NCBI RefSeq assembly: GCF_051020975.1
Contig: NC_135037.1
Location: forward strand, 9,548,001-9,612,000
DNA: 64,000 nucleotides
Direction of reading: 5' to 3'
Source: Osmia lignaria lignaria
Lineage: Eukaryota > Arthropoda > Insecta > Hymenoptera > Megachilidae
Position numbers and translations under genes: made by a program. The notes under the pieces were generated by a model that saw nothing but the letters and a program-made list of their open reading frames with translations, made no database searches and was not told where the DNA came from. Of this stretch, positions 14,701-23,713 are shown piece by piece. Numbering within the stretch: the stretch's first letter is position 1; the number at the start of each line of letters is the position of its first letter.

Positions 14701-17700
14701 AACCGCATTGCAGATGTCGATTTTCTTTCAGACGACAATCGAGACCTGAACGACCATCCTGAGGACGACTTGAAGAGACAGAGAAGCAATTACAACGGCG
14801 ACCAATTGTATTCGAACGTACGTATAATCAAGATTATAATATCACGAAGAGATCAAAATGAAAATTTCAAATCAATGATCCGAGGATTACATGGATCTTA
14901 TTCTTTCATTTTCCAAAAAAATAAATAACGAGTCAAAGAATCGGGGGGTAAAAACTGATCAACACCCAAGTCAATCTGGAGCGTTTCTGCTAAACGTGTA
15001 AACCCGTTCTCCCCGACACTCGAACTTTGCCTCGAGCATCCGGCTTCTGTTGCAGCTGTGGTCGAGTAAATGGAGCATCAAAGACGAACACAAGCTGCTG
15101 AGCGAGCTCGGCGGTGGAGGCGGAGGTGCGACCGGTGGTACGAACGGCGCTGGAACCGGCGGAGGTGGCGGTGGCGGTGGTAACGGCGGAGGTGGCGGCG
15201 GTGGCGGCGGAGGTGGCGGTGGCGGAGGTTACTACGAACACGGAGGATTCCCCGGGAACGCGATTGCCACCTCCGCCGAGCTATACGACTCCCTGGGCAC
15301 CATCAGCACGATGACGCAAGCGCAAACGCCCCATCTCTACACCCCGCCCATAGGGGGCACCATAGGTGAGCCACTCGTTCTCTCTCACTCATTTTCACCC
15401 TCCTGCACCCTCCTTTCTGTCACACCCCTCCTTCGCACAAAATCCCGGACAGTATGTGCGTGTCTCTGCGTCTGTGCGTGTCTCTGTGCGTGTATTTCTG
15501 TGCGCGTGTATGCACCACAACCTCTTATACATAATAACCGTGTGTACCAAGCCCCTTTTCGTCGACCCAGCAAACCACCATCGTCTCCCTCCTTCTTCAT
15601 CCTTGCTTCCTTCTCTCCATTTGCCCACCTCTTTACTCGCCTCCTCCTCCTCCTGCTTCCCTCTTCCCTGTACGCTTATTATTGCGGCTTACGTCTTGCT
15701 TTGCATACCCATATCGGCTAAATACATGGCTTTAATAATGCATGAGCTGTGCCGAGCAACAGCACCCGATGCCAGAAGAGGTGGCGGAACGCTTTACTTG
15801 GTGGTCTCTCGCGGTCTTCTCAAGCCCCACGGTTCTATCTCTAGCTAAGGGTCTCTATCTCTCTATCTTTTCTATTTCCCATCGTTCTTGCTTACGACAC
15901 TCGCAACCACCCGTCTCTGAACTGGTGATAAGGGAATCCTCTACAATATCTTTCTCTTCTCTAGTTTTCTTTTCTTCTTCTACAGAATCTAGCCTATCCA
16001 ACCCCTTTAGTTCGTCTAGTCTCGCTCTGCTCCTTTGTCGTTTCTGTCTTTCTTGAGCCGTTTAACGGCGGCTGATCAACGGCGGATCGCACTACTATCG
16101 AAAGTATGAAAGAAGGATAGCAAAGATGTGTACGTAGACGGACGATCGTACACACCGAAGGGAAGTTTCTTCGGGGTGGCACGTGTTGCGAACAACTCGG
16201 TCACGCCGCGTCGCGGAATTTCTTTCGTTCGCTACTTTTCGGAACGGACGAAGCGAGCCGTGTAACGGTCGCTTCATCTCATGAAATTCAATCGGGGGAT
16301 CTTCGAGGCGAGATCGAAGAATTTTTGAAGAACGACGACGCGGCCGGGCCAAGTCGATTGCACGGCTTGCTGGCTACCGCCGTTAATATGTACGAGTCGA
16401 ACCATTTCGTTTCGTTTCGTTCGATAAAGACATTCTTGATCGCGACAGTTCGACCGCCATTGGGAAAGCGTGTCGGGGAGGTGTAACGACATCGACCTAA
16501 ATTGTCGCGTATCGATGACCGGAAGCGTGGTATCGCGCGTCGTTTAACGTTCCGCCTTGATCGCCAGCCAACGATAGAAAAATCGCAATAACGGAAAAAT
16601 GGGGATCCCTTAATAGCAGGTGGTACTTTGACGCCGCTCGCGCCACTGACGATGCAAGAACTAAAATTGAGCCAAACATTGGACGGGGCTAACATGTCTC
16701 CTTACCACACCACCGGTGAGTTCGCCACCTCTTTAGTTATCAGCATACAGTTTTAAAGCCTCAAAGTTTACGCGTCTTCGAACTAATTTCGTCTATATAT
16801 TTCAACATGAATACGCAGTCACGACGGATCGTTGATAAGAATTTTAAATAAAAGTCATTTGACGTTCCTGCTCCCATCCCTCTTAATTAACATACCTCCA
16901 AAAATACCCAATGAATACGCTGCAGGGTGGACCAACAATCAATGTTAGTGGTCCACTCTATATAGAATCTTCCCTCCATAATTGATTCATTGCGAGTCAG
17001 AAGAGAGCATACGAGAAAGTCGCTAATCATAATGTACAGCATAATTGCGCACAATTTCCCTTGTCAAGGAATCGCACATGGTCAATTACGATCTCGTTTC
17101 GAGCCGGCATTCTCCGCAAAGAAAGTGTCCGATGCCGCGTCTGCCGCGGCTCTTGCTAACAAAACCCCATACAGTGATTACCGTGTCCCGACACACCCGT
17201 AATCCCGTCAGACAATTTAATTAAGCTTTAGACGTAAGGCGCTGATCGTTAGCTAGTGCTTGACTCGAATGTCCTGTGTTGTGTTGTGCATGGCCATAGC
17301 AGAGAGCAGTACCGTCGCAGTGTCGTATGTGGGGGTGGGGGCCGGAGGGGGCGAGCAAAGTCCCCCGATTTCGTTGCAGAACGAGACAAACGCCACCCCC
17401 ACGGCCCCCAACACCCCCGGAGGGGATCCCGGACTGACGGTCTTGCAGCCGCCAGTTTCTCAGCCCCAGGTAGCGTCTGCGATACCACCCTACTCCACGA
17501 TGCTTCCAAGTTTCGGACATTACGCCACCGGTGAGTACCCACTACAGACTGCTTGCTCCTCTTTATTTTACGAATCGAACGGGGGTAAGAAATAAAGCAC
17601 GCGTGACCTTCTGCGAAAGGGTGGTTCGAGCAGAGGGTAAGTCAGAGTCCTGTAGCTTGATCTCTGACTTACCAGCTTCACGTACGGATAAATGGCAAGC

Positions 17701-19092
17701 TGTTCTACTCATCGGATATGTTGTTTTCATTTACGTATTCATCTCTTATCACTTACGATCAAATGGAAGAAATAAAGTTAATCGAAGATAGAATAAATTT
17801 CTCTGATTTTTCTTTTTTTTTAATTTAACGCGTTTCTGTTCGATATTTGTTTAGGTGGTGGTGACTACGCGTACAGCGCAGCATATTCTCAATACTCGAG
17901 CGCACCGTACAGCGGCTATGGTTATGGAGCAGCGACAAGCGGGTTGCTCAGTAAGTAAACAGTGAGTATGAGTACCGATTAGATTAGGGTCAACGAAATG
18001 TCAAATAACTAACTTATTGATAGGCTAATCCCAGCGGATATCGAGTACCGCATAATAACTTATTGTCGTTTGCCGAACAATCGCGCGCTAGCCTGTTACA
18101 TACGTACGGACACGACGAAAAGCCCTCGGCGCAATTGCACCTAACTTTCTAAGACTGAAGAAATCCGCTGTTGTTTTATTACGTTTCAAGATATCGCGGA
18201 TAAGATCGGCGTAGAAAAAGCTCGCGGAATCGTGGACAGGCCGGTTTTAAAGTAGCCACGAACCGACTGGCTTGCCTTTCATAACGGACGATTGCAGGTA
18301 CCTTCGTAGATCGCGATACCCCTCGGTGAAATGCGCGCCGCCCGAACGTGTTGTTCGGTGTATAAGAATGAACGGAATAATAAACAATTTTTTATCGGAC
18401 ACGCGATACGTTGTTGCCTCGTTCCTTATACGTGACGTAACGCGTGTACTGCACCCGACACCGTAGACACCGAAGTTTCGCAGCCGCGAGTTCAACTTTT
18501 CCCCTTTCTAAAGCACCATTTCGCAACTATCGTGCGCTACTATCGTAACCGACCCAAAACGGTTACCGCTCGAAAAATTGAAATCACCTCGCGAACAAAA
18601 TTGTACCGTAGGTTTCTATTCGCTGTTCAAAACGATCAATTCTCAACTTTAGATACTTTTCAAAAGACATCCTCAATGAATTGATTGAAATAATAGTAAC
18701 ATACATTTAATGGGGTTGATTGATTTTGAACAGAAAAAGAAAAAGAAAAAGAAAAAGAAAATGAAAAAGAAAAAAAGTTCCAAATCGTAGCATGCAGAAA
18801 TGGAATTGAAACGGCATGGAACGTAAGTAGAATGGAGAATAAATTCTGACCTTGTCTCGCAGACTCCACGTACTACTACTGCAACGGGGACACGCTGGCG
18901 TCTTCCCACAACAATTCGCAGCAGAGCGGCGGATGTAACAACGCAGGGCCAGAGAACAGCACGGACGTGGCTAGTCGCTCACCTTTGGCAGCAACCAGGG
19001 CGAGCAGCGGAGCGAGTGCGGCTTCGCCGACCGGAAGTGCATGCACCAAGCCGGATCACACTTCCACGCCGACCGACCTTTATCTGGCCTGA
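1396..19092 (+). CDS. sv: Pax2/5/8 transcription factor (shaven), 3' part, 8 exons
   Basis: This gene encodes a paired-domain DNA-binding transcription factor of the Pax2/5/8 class. In Drosophila it is shaven/sparkling, needed for cone cells, bristles and other sense-organ cells. The coding exons I assemble are 1396-1593, 11104-11360, 14732-14817, 15056-15365, 16620-16715, 17303-17530, 17855-17950 and 18863-19092. All have AG/GT borders and all phases agree, giving about 499 codons before the TGA at 19090-19092. The frame gives the second half of the paired domain, a Gln-rich stretch, the octapeptide YSISGILG, the partial-homeodomain-like segment (DDLKRQRSNY then LYSN), a Gly-rich linker, and the Tyr/Ser-rich activation region (GGDYAYSAAYSQY then LLNSTYYY). 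The start and the first half of the paired domain are upstream of the window, so the gene is cut by the window edge and not broken. The class assignment is very firm because octapeptide plus C-terminal region together are diagnostic of Pax2/5/8. Nothing indicates a pseudogene. Confidence 0.95.
4572..4602. repeat. 9-bp tandem repeat (catcatttc)
   Basis: About three and a half consecutive copies of catcatttc in the large sv intron. No function is evident. Confidence 0.85.
5736..5778. repeat. GAGCCG hexanucleotide microsatellite, about 7 copies
   Basis: Near-perfect tandem copies of GAGCCG within the large sv intron. They make Arg-Ser, Gly-Ala and similar dipeptide frames on both strands, which explains the low-complexity open frames at this place. 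Confidence 0.9.
11104..11360 (+). CDS. sv: sv exon: end of paired domain, polyQ stretch and octapeptide
   Basis: The exon begins with the last base of the split Arg codon, then IVRNKAAEKAKHAHQ. It passes through a Gln-rich stretch with Ala and Gly interruptions, then an Ala/Pro/His-rich spacer, and reaches the octapeptide YSISGILG at about 11274-11297. In Pax2/5/8 proteins this octapeptide (eh1-like motif) recruits Groucho co-repressors. The exon ends in KRKRSDDG split before the donor gtgagt at 11361. The Lys/Arg run KRKR is a probable nuclear-localisation segment. Confidence 0.95.
11361..14731. other. sv intron (3.4 kb)
   Basis: Non-coding sequence between the octapeptide exon and the partial-homeodomain exon. 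It includes four CACGTG E-boxes (12074, 12134, 12147, 12263) and a GC-rich GCGCC repeat at about 14360-14381. The open frames have no recognisable domains. Confidence 0.7.
14732..14817 (+). CDS. sv: sv exon: partial-homeodomain-like segment
   Basis: This is an 86 bp exon after the acceptor ttttctttcag and before the donor gtacgtat. It reads DDNRDLNDHPEDDLKRQRSN and then YNGDQLYSN, leaving in phase 0. Insect Pax2/5/8 proteins carry an almost identical NRD-NHPEDD-KRQR-NY block here, which corresponds to the residual homeodomain helix region. Both splice phases match the neighbouring exons. Confidence 0.93.
15056..15365 (+). CDS. sv: sv exon with long polyglycine tract
   Basis: After the acceptor ttctgttgcag the frame reads LWSSKWSIKDEHKLLSELG, conserved in insect Pax2/5/8. 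It then enters about 40 residues of almost pure glycine, with a few Ala, Thr and Asn, at about 15108-15228. The glycines use mixed GGA, GGC and GGT codons, so the tract is a cryptic GGN repeat and not a pure triplet run. The tail (YYEHGGFPGN, then TISTMTQAQTPHLYTPPIGG) leads to the donor gtgagc at 15366 in phase 1. The tract length probably differs between related species. Confidence 0.92.
15366..16619. other. sv intron (1.25 kb), pyrimidine- and TG-rich
   Basis: The left part (15366-15670) is rich in ct and in tgtgcgtg-type repeats, which produce long Ser/Leu/Val/Cys frames without domains. The intron ends at the weak acceptor cttaatagcag. Nothing else is recognised. Confidence 0.7.
16620..16715 (+). 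CDS. sv: sv exon: linker upstream of the activation domain
   Basis: This 96 bp exon, phase 1 in and phase 1 out, lies between the acceptor cttaatagcag and the donor gtgagttc. It reads GTLTPLAPLTMQELKLSQTL and then DGANMSPYHTTG. It has no known domain. The L-x-P-L-x-x-L-T pattern and the exact phase match to both neighbours support it. The length being a multiple of three would allow skipping without a frameshift. Confidence 0.85.
16716..17302. other. sv intron (0.6 kb)
   Basis: Non-coding sequence between two in-phase exons. I see nothing distinctive in it. Confidence 0.6.
17303..17530 (+). CDS. sv: sv exon: Gly/Pro-rich linker, two possible acceptors
   Basis: The exon reads ESSTVAVSYVGVGAGGGEQS, then a Thr/Pro-rich part, and ends PPYSTMLPSFGHYATG before the donor gtgagtac at 17531. 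The acceptor I chose is the AG at 17301-17302 (catagcag). A second AG at 17319-17320 (gtcgcag) is in the same phase and would remove six residues. Both upstream sequences are poor in pyrimidines, so the choice is uncertain. The rest of the exon and its donor are clear. Confidence 0.82.
17531..17854. other. sv intron (0.3 kb)
   Basis: A short intron with a T-rich tract (about 17800-17850) ahead of the acceptor tatttgtttag. No other feature is seen. Confidence 0.7.
17855..17950 (+). CDS. sv: sv exon: Tyr/Ser-rich activation domain
   Basis: The acceptor tatttgtttag is followed by GGDYAYSAAYSQYSSAPYSG and then YGYGAATSGLL. This is the conserved Pax2/5/8 C-terminal activation block. It leaves in phase 1 at the strong donor gtaagtaa (17951). 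Reading past the donor meets TAA within two codons, so an unspliced transcript would end here and lose the last 76 or so residues. Confidence 0.94.
17951..18862. other. sv last intron (0.9 kb)
   Basis: It starts at the strong donor gtaagtaa and ends at cttgtctcgcag. It contains a gaaaaa microsatellite at about 18733-18776. No coding potential. Confidence 0.75.
18733..18776. repeat. gaaaaa hexanucleotide repeat
   Basis: About seven consecutive, slightly imperfect gaaaaa units in the last sv intron. They create a Phe/Ser-only frame on the minus strand. Confidence 0.9.
18863..19092 (+). CDS. sv: sv terminal coding exon
   Basis: After the acceptor cttgtctcgcag the split codon gives Asn, producing LLNSTYYYCNGDTL, typical of the Pax2/5/8 activation/inhibitory region. 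The exon continues as a Ser/Asn/Ala-rich tail and ends in TPTDLYLA followed by TGA at 19090-19092. The frame closes exactly 73 codons after the split codon. Confidence 0.93.
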
Positions 19093-22000
19093 TTGAACGA
19101 CGATACAGGAGACCATCTTCGGGCAAAGTGTTTTCCTGGAGTGGGAACAGTAGCCAACGACTTTCGACGCCATATCACTGAGTAACCACGCTGAAACGAA
19201 AACAATGATCTCTTTTAACCGGCTTCGAGAAAGGACAGCCAGCAATCATGATCGTCGAACGACAACGGAAACACTGACAAATGCATGACCAATTTCCGCC
19301 AGGGAAAACAATAAGCCCAGACGAACTGGCCAGACACCGTTCGCGTCGATGCAACGCGACGTTTATCATCGTCCAGAGAATTTGGTCGCGTTCTTATCGA
19401 TATTATTCTGTACACACATACACACTCACACAGCGTGGCACTAACAAATTCGCATTTATCGATGCGACAATCGCGAGAGAGATAGAGACTTTGAAAATCA
19501 TGTCGACAGACTTTCGGACCATCGGACAAATGATCGTGTCGATTACGACGTACGACACCGTTCAAAGCAACGAAGCGAATCGAACAACGTTGTTATCGGC
19601 GTTGTGTCGGATCACCCGTGTGTCGCCACCAATTAACAAATTCTTTTTAACAAAAAGTCCGTAACGAAACCGTTGCTTCGACGATGTCGATGAACTTTTC
19701 TTTTATTCGTGATTCGAATTGAACGGCAATGACTCGACGAGTGTCTGGTCCAGCGACACTAATGGATAACGCTGTCGAGACACGCGGTCGAGATTTTCAA
19801 ACTTCCCGCGTTCGTTACCGACAGCGTCGGTACTCTGGTAGAGTGCGCATAAAATCGTAGGTAGTTTAATTTAACGATCCTCAGTTAGCATAATTTCTAC
19901 GCTACACCCTCGATCGGTCGTCCCTCCAAATGTGCCCCTACATTCATTTAAGAAAAGAAGAAAAATATAAATTTACTCAAACACGACGATCAAGTCGAAT
20001 GTAGTCGGGCACATTTGTTACCGACGGCGTTAGAACGTGTACATGTATATATATATATAAAGTGAGAAAGAAAAATCTCTTTCTATATATATATAAATAT
20101 AAATATACAAGTAACAATGTAAAACAAAGACACAGTCAACTGGCCAAACAAAAAAAGAAACGGCACGTTCTTTCTCCTAGTAAGCACGACGACCCCCCTA
20201 ATCCAAACCTAACCCCACCTGTGCCCCGTATCACCCCAAAAAACGATACAAGTATATATAGTAGGTAATAACGGATAAGTTTATTGAGATTTTTAAATCA
20301 AGAATCGACGTAACGATCATTACTGTTAAGGATATTATATATATTTTTTGTAGAAACCAAAGACCACAGACGGATTGCCGAATGAGAATTGCGTGCGTCG
20401 CGTAGCTAAGGCAGAGGCAGAGTTTTATGGCGGTTTTAAATGGCATCTAGATGTAAACGAACGCGAGTTTGCGAGCGACGCACAGGATCGACGTAGACGC
20501 GCAAGAAATAAGCAACGAGGAAATGCAAATTACCGAACCGGGAAAGCGTGAAAGGCGAAACGAAGTCGGTTCTCTTTCGTGATATTACCGCGAGTACGGT
20601 GTAAAAAAGAGAGTAACCTTACCTTACGTCGATACTGTCATCATCTGCCACTTCCACGCATCCTCTCGTTCACTTCCACGGTCACCCAAAACACACGTCC
20701 TCGAATTGATTTTATAAACGATCACGTTTTTTCCGACAACCGATTGTTCGCACTGATTCCCGTGTTCCATCAACACCGTTGTCTCTATCGCACACCACTA
20801 CGGAAGTCAAGACGCTTCCTGTTTCGCGTCGAGCGTAACGTATCAAAAAAGAAGAAAAAACTATCACGGAACCGTAATTAACGTCCAACCAATGTAGATT
20901 TTAATGTGCAAGTTGCGTGCTCGCAATTTCTTTATGATTAACGAGCAAAAATGGTAATTCGTAACCTTAATAAGGAAATTTACGCGCGCACGTCTTCGGT
21001 GCATCTCGGTTCGCGCAGACTATGCGCACTGAGCATGCGCGTGGCGTTCGGCTGCATTGCACACGCGCGCCATAAATTCAAACGCGTTTATTTGTTATTC
21101 CACTCACCTTTTTAATTAAACGATTCTCTATTAATTTTTATTCAATCGCGAGTATAGAAACGCATCGCCCTTTTATATCAAGGAACTGCAAATAGTGCAA
21201 TGAATATGTCAAAGGATTTTAATTAGTTATTCTCATAAATATCCATCTGGCAGAAGCGAATTATCAACGAATCGCGTTTCGCTTGAGAAGTCCACCGTGA
21301 AATGGGTTTCCCAGAACAATTTTGCTCGGTAAACAGTTATCTCGTAATTAGCGAATTATATTTTCGAACGTGTTTATCGTGTTATGTTAATTTTTCTTAG
21401 GATCTTTTTATTCACATCCTGTTATAATGTTTATTTAATCGAACATTTAACAAACGACTCGTTCTGTCTTTCACCATTCCGTCGTTACTTTTTTATTACT
21501 ATTGGAATTGCGAAAAGAAAGTAAAGAAAAACGATGCAACAAGGTCGATCCGGAGCGTGCTCGCAACGATTCAGATCGCTCGTCGATCCGAACGTCAGAC
21601 AAGTTTTTCGAATTTCTCGTTCGAGTCGATACCTGTTCGCTGATCGCGAGAATAATCAATATTTCGTCCCTTTCTCCTAATTACGTTCTTTAGGTGTTTC
21701 AACCCAAGCTGACGCGATTACGTTCCCGCTGCGTTTCTAGCGAAAAACGAAGGATCGTTGGTAGACGCAATCTCTCTCATTGCTGATTAATTGTAAAATT
21801 TCAAATTGTCGTATCGTAGCGTTGCGTGTCGTAAAATCGTGTGCAGGAAGAACGGGGACGTGGAAAGCGGCGACTGAAGAGGAGAAATGGTACAGATAGA
21901 GGAAAAACGGAGAGAGGGAAATTGCGATCCTGTTGGTAGTTCGAGGCTGCGAATTCGAGTGTTCACGCTGTTTCATAATCGCAATACATACCTCCTTGCC

Positions 22001-22189
22001 GAGGGAAACGTTTCTTTTATCTTTTCTCGTTTCACTGTAAAAAAAAATACAACGTTTAAAAAAATGTTCTACGGTCATGAAGATCGGCCAACCGAAATTG
22101 ATCGGACGTTCATTGCGATTACATGTCGGAATTTCTAATTGAATAATGCGTACTTCACATTGTTAACCTATTTGCTAGTATCATAACGA

Positions 22190-22320
22190 TGATGATTATT
22201 AATGATTATTATTATTATTTTTATTTTTATTCTATTTGCTATTATCGTCTATTTTCATTATTATCATGATTATTATTATTATCTTATTATCATCATTATT
22301 ATTATATTATTATTTAATGC
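22190..22320. repeat. ATT/ATC-rich low-complexity block
   Basis: Irregular runs of att and atc with short T tracts within the sv 3' region. This is simple sequence, not coding. Confidence 0.8.
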
Positions 22321-22773
22321 CTTTATTATTTATTAATTGTAACGACGACCTATGTGTAATAAGTTTTGCCAAAGAAATCCGTTTAGAAAGAGAGAGAAAG
22401 AGAAAGCGCAATATCGCAGTAACGTTTCGTGCTTCCATAGGATGGAAGCGGTCTAAAAAGTAAAAAAAAAAAAATAAAGTAAAAGAGTAGCAAAAAGAAT
22501 AAAGCACAATATGATAATGTTTGAAACGTAAACACATTTTCGCGCAGCATTCAAACGAAGGGGATGTACACCCGCACCAATTGCGAATTATTGTAAAATC
22601 GAGATTTCGGCTTGGATGCTGTGCCTCGTGGATCTTTAATCGAGATAACAAACAATTATTGTTTTTCTTTGTTTCGCTATCATTTCATCCCGTGTGATAT
22701 TCTTGTTCTGTGCGCCGCTCTTGCCGAGTCTCGCTGTTGATACTTGCAAACAAAACTCTGTACATCCTTTTTA

Positions 22774-22779
22774 AATAAA
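22774..22779 (+). terminator. candidate sv polyadenylation signal
   Basis: AATAAA is followed within 40 bases by a T/G-containing stretch. It is the last good hexamer before the spacer to the convergent LIM gene. Earlier hexamers at 22473 and 22498 are alternatives. Confidence 0.35.
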
Positions 22780-23670
22780 TATGAGGTTTATATGAAACAT
22801 GATCGTTGTGACTTTACGCGTCTTCTTCCACACCAAATTTAACAGCGCTAGTAGAACACATTTCAAATTTGAATTTTATATTTTTTAATTACATTTTATG
22901 CGCGCGTTTTCAAATACCGCTTATGCCATCTAACGACATATGTAGGAACTAACAAGCCCGAAAATTACACTTTTTGCAAAGTACCCTACTTTTGCGGGTC
23001 GCAGAGGTCAATAAAGCATTATGCAATCGCAACAGAATCTATGTAGTGCTCTTAAAAATTACTTTCAAAAACAGCAGTTTTTGGACCAAAAGATATTAGC
23101 GTCGCGTAGCGGTAGTTTGTTCAAACTAATAGCAACACCGGTGGTATTACCTAAATTAAACTAAGTTTCTTGTAGGTGGTAAGTGTACAGATACTATTAG
23201 TTCGGAGATTCCACCACTAGATGACTATAGCATTCTTTGCACCACCCGGGACCATTTGTTTAAATTTCGTTTTTAACAATTTAAGCACATTATTATGCTA
23301 TTAATTCGATGAAGTCGTAATTACAGAACGCTGTGCTGGTAGAAGTTCCCAAAGTTTTTATTTTCCAAAAACGACGCGATTCGCGGTCTTGTTAATTCCT
23401 TCAGTCATGATTAGATGGCACCAGCAGTACCTTTTTTAAATAGCGCGTTCTAAGTTTAAAAAATTTCAAATTAAACATTGGTATGCTATAAAAGCAACAT
23501 TCTTTATTCAGAGAAGCATCTTATGAAAAGGAAATTCATAAGGTTTTAATTTATTTTAGCATAGTTCCTGTCATATCCCACTTCTATAAACAACTTCATA
23601 CGCTTACTTCTAGACAATCTAAATGTCTACAATTAATTAAATATAACACCTACAGAATAAGTAACGTGAA
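22780..23670. other. sv/CRIP convergent spacer
   Basis: AT-rich sequence between the 3' ends of sv (plus) and the LIM gene (minus). Three CTCF-like motifs lie here: TAGATGGCA read on the minus strand at 22924-22932, CCACTAGATGACT at 23214-23226, and TAGATGGCA at 23412-23420. AATAAA hexamers for the minus-strand gene are at 23671-23676 and 23550-23555. I see no open frame of interest. Confidence 0.5.
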
Positions 23671-23676
23671 TTTATT
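23671..23676 (-). terminator. candidate CRIP polyadenylation signal
   Basis: AATAAA on the minus strand, about 40 bases after the stop. A second hexamer lies at 23550-23555. Either would give a short 3' UTR. Confidence 0.45.
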
Positions 23677-23713
23677 AACAATAAGTAGGTAATGTAAAAC
23701 AGTTTTTAGATCT

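Larger units (their letters stand above)
19093..22779 (+). other. probable sv 3' UTR
   Basis: This is AT-rich sequence after the sv stop with no coding signal. AATAAA hexamers at 22473-22478, 22498-22503 and 22774-22779 are candidate poly(A) signals, so the UTR could be up to about 3.7 kb. It contains TA-repeat stretches (20043-20095) and an ATT-rich block (about 22190-22320). The true end is not determined, and part of this stretch may be intergenic. Confidence 0.45.

Noticed and set aside
15050..15848. 223- and 160-codon frames continuing past the sv polyglycine exon
   Set aside because: After the donor at 15366 the frames run through TG- and CT-repeat intron. Only the part up to 15365 is coding.
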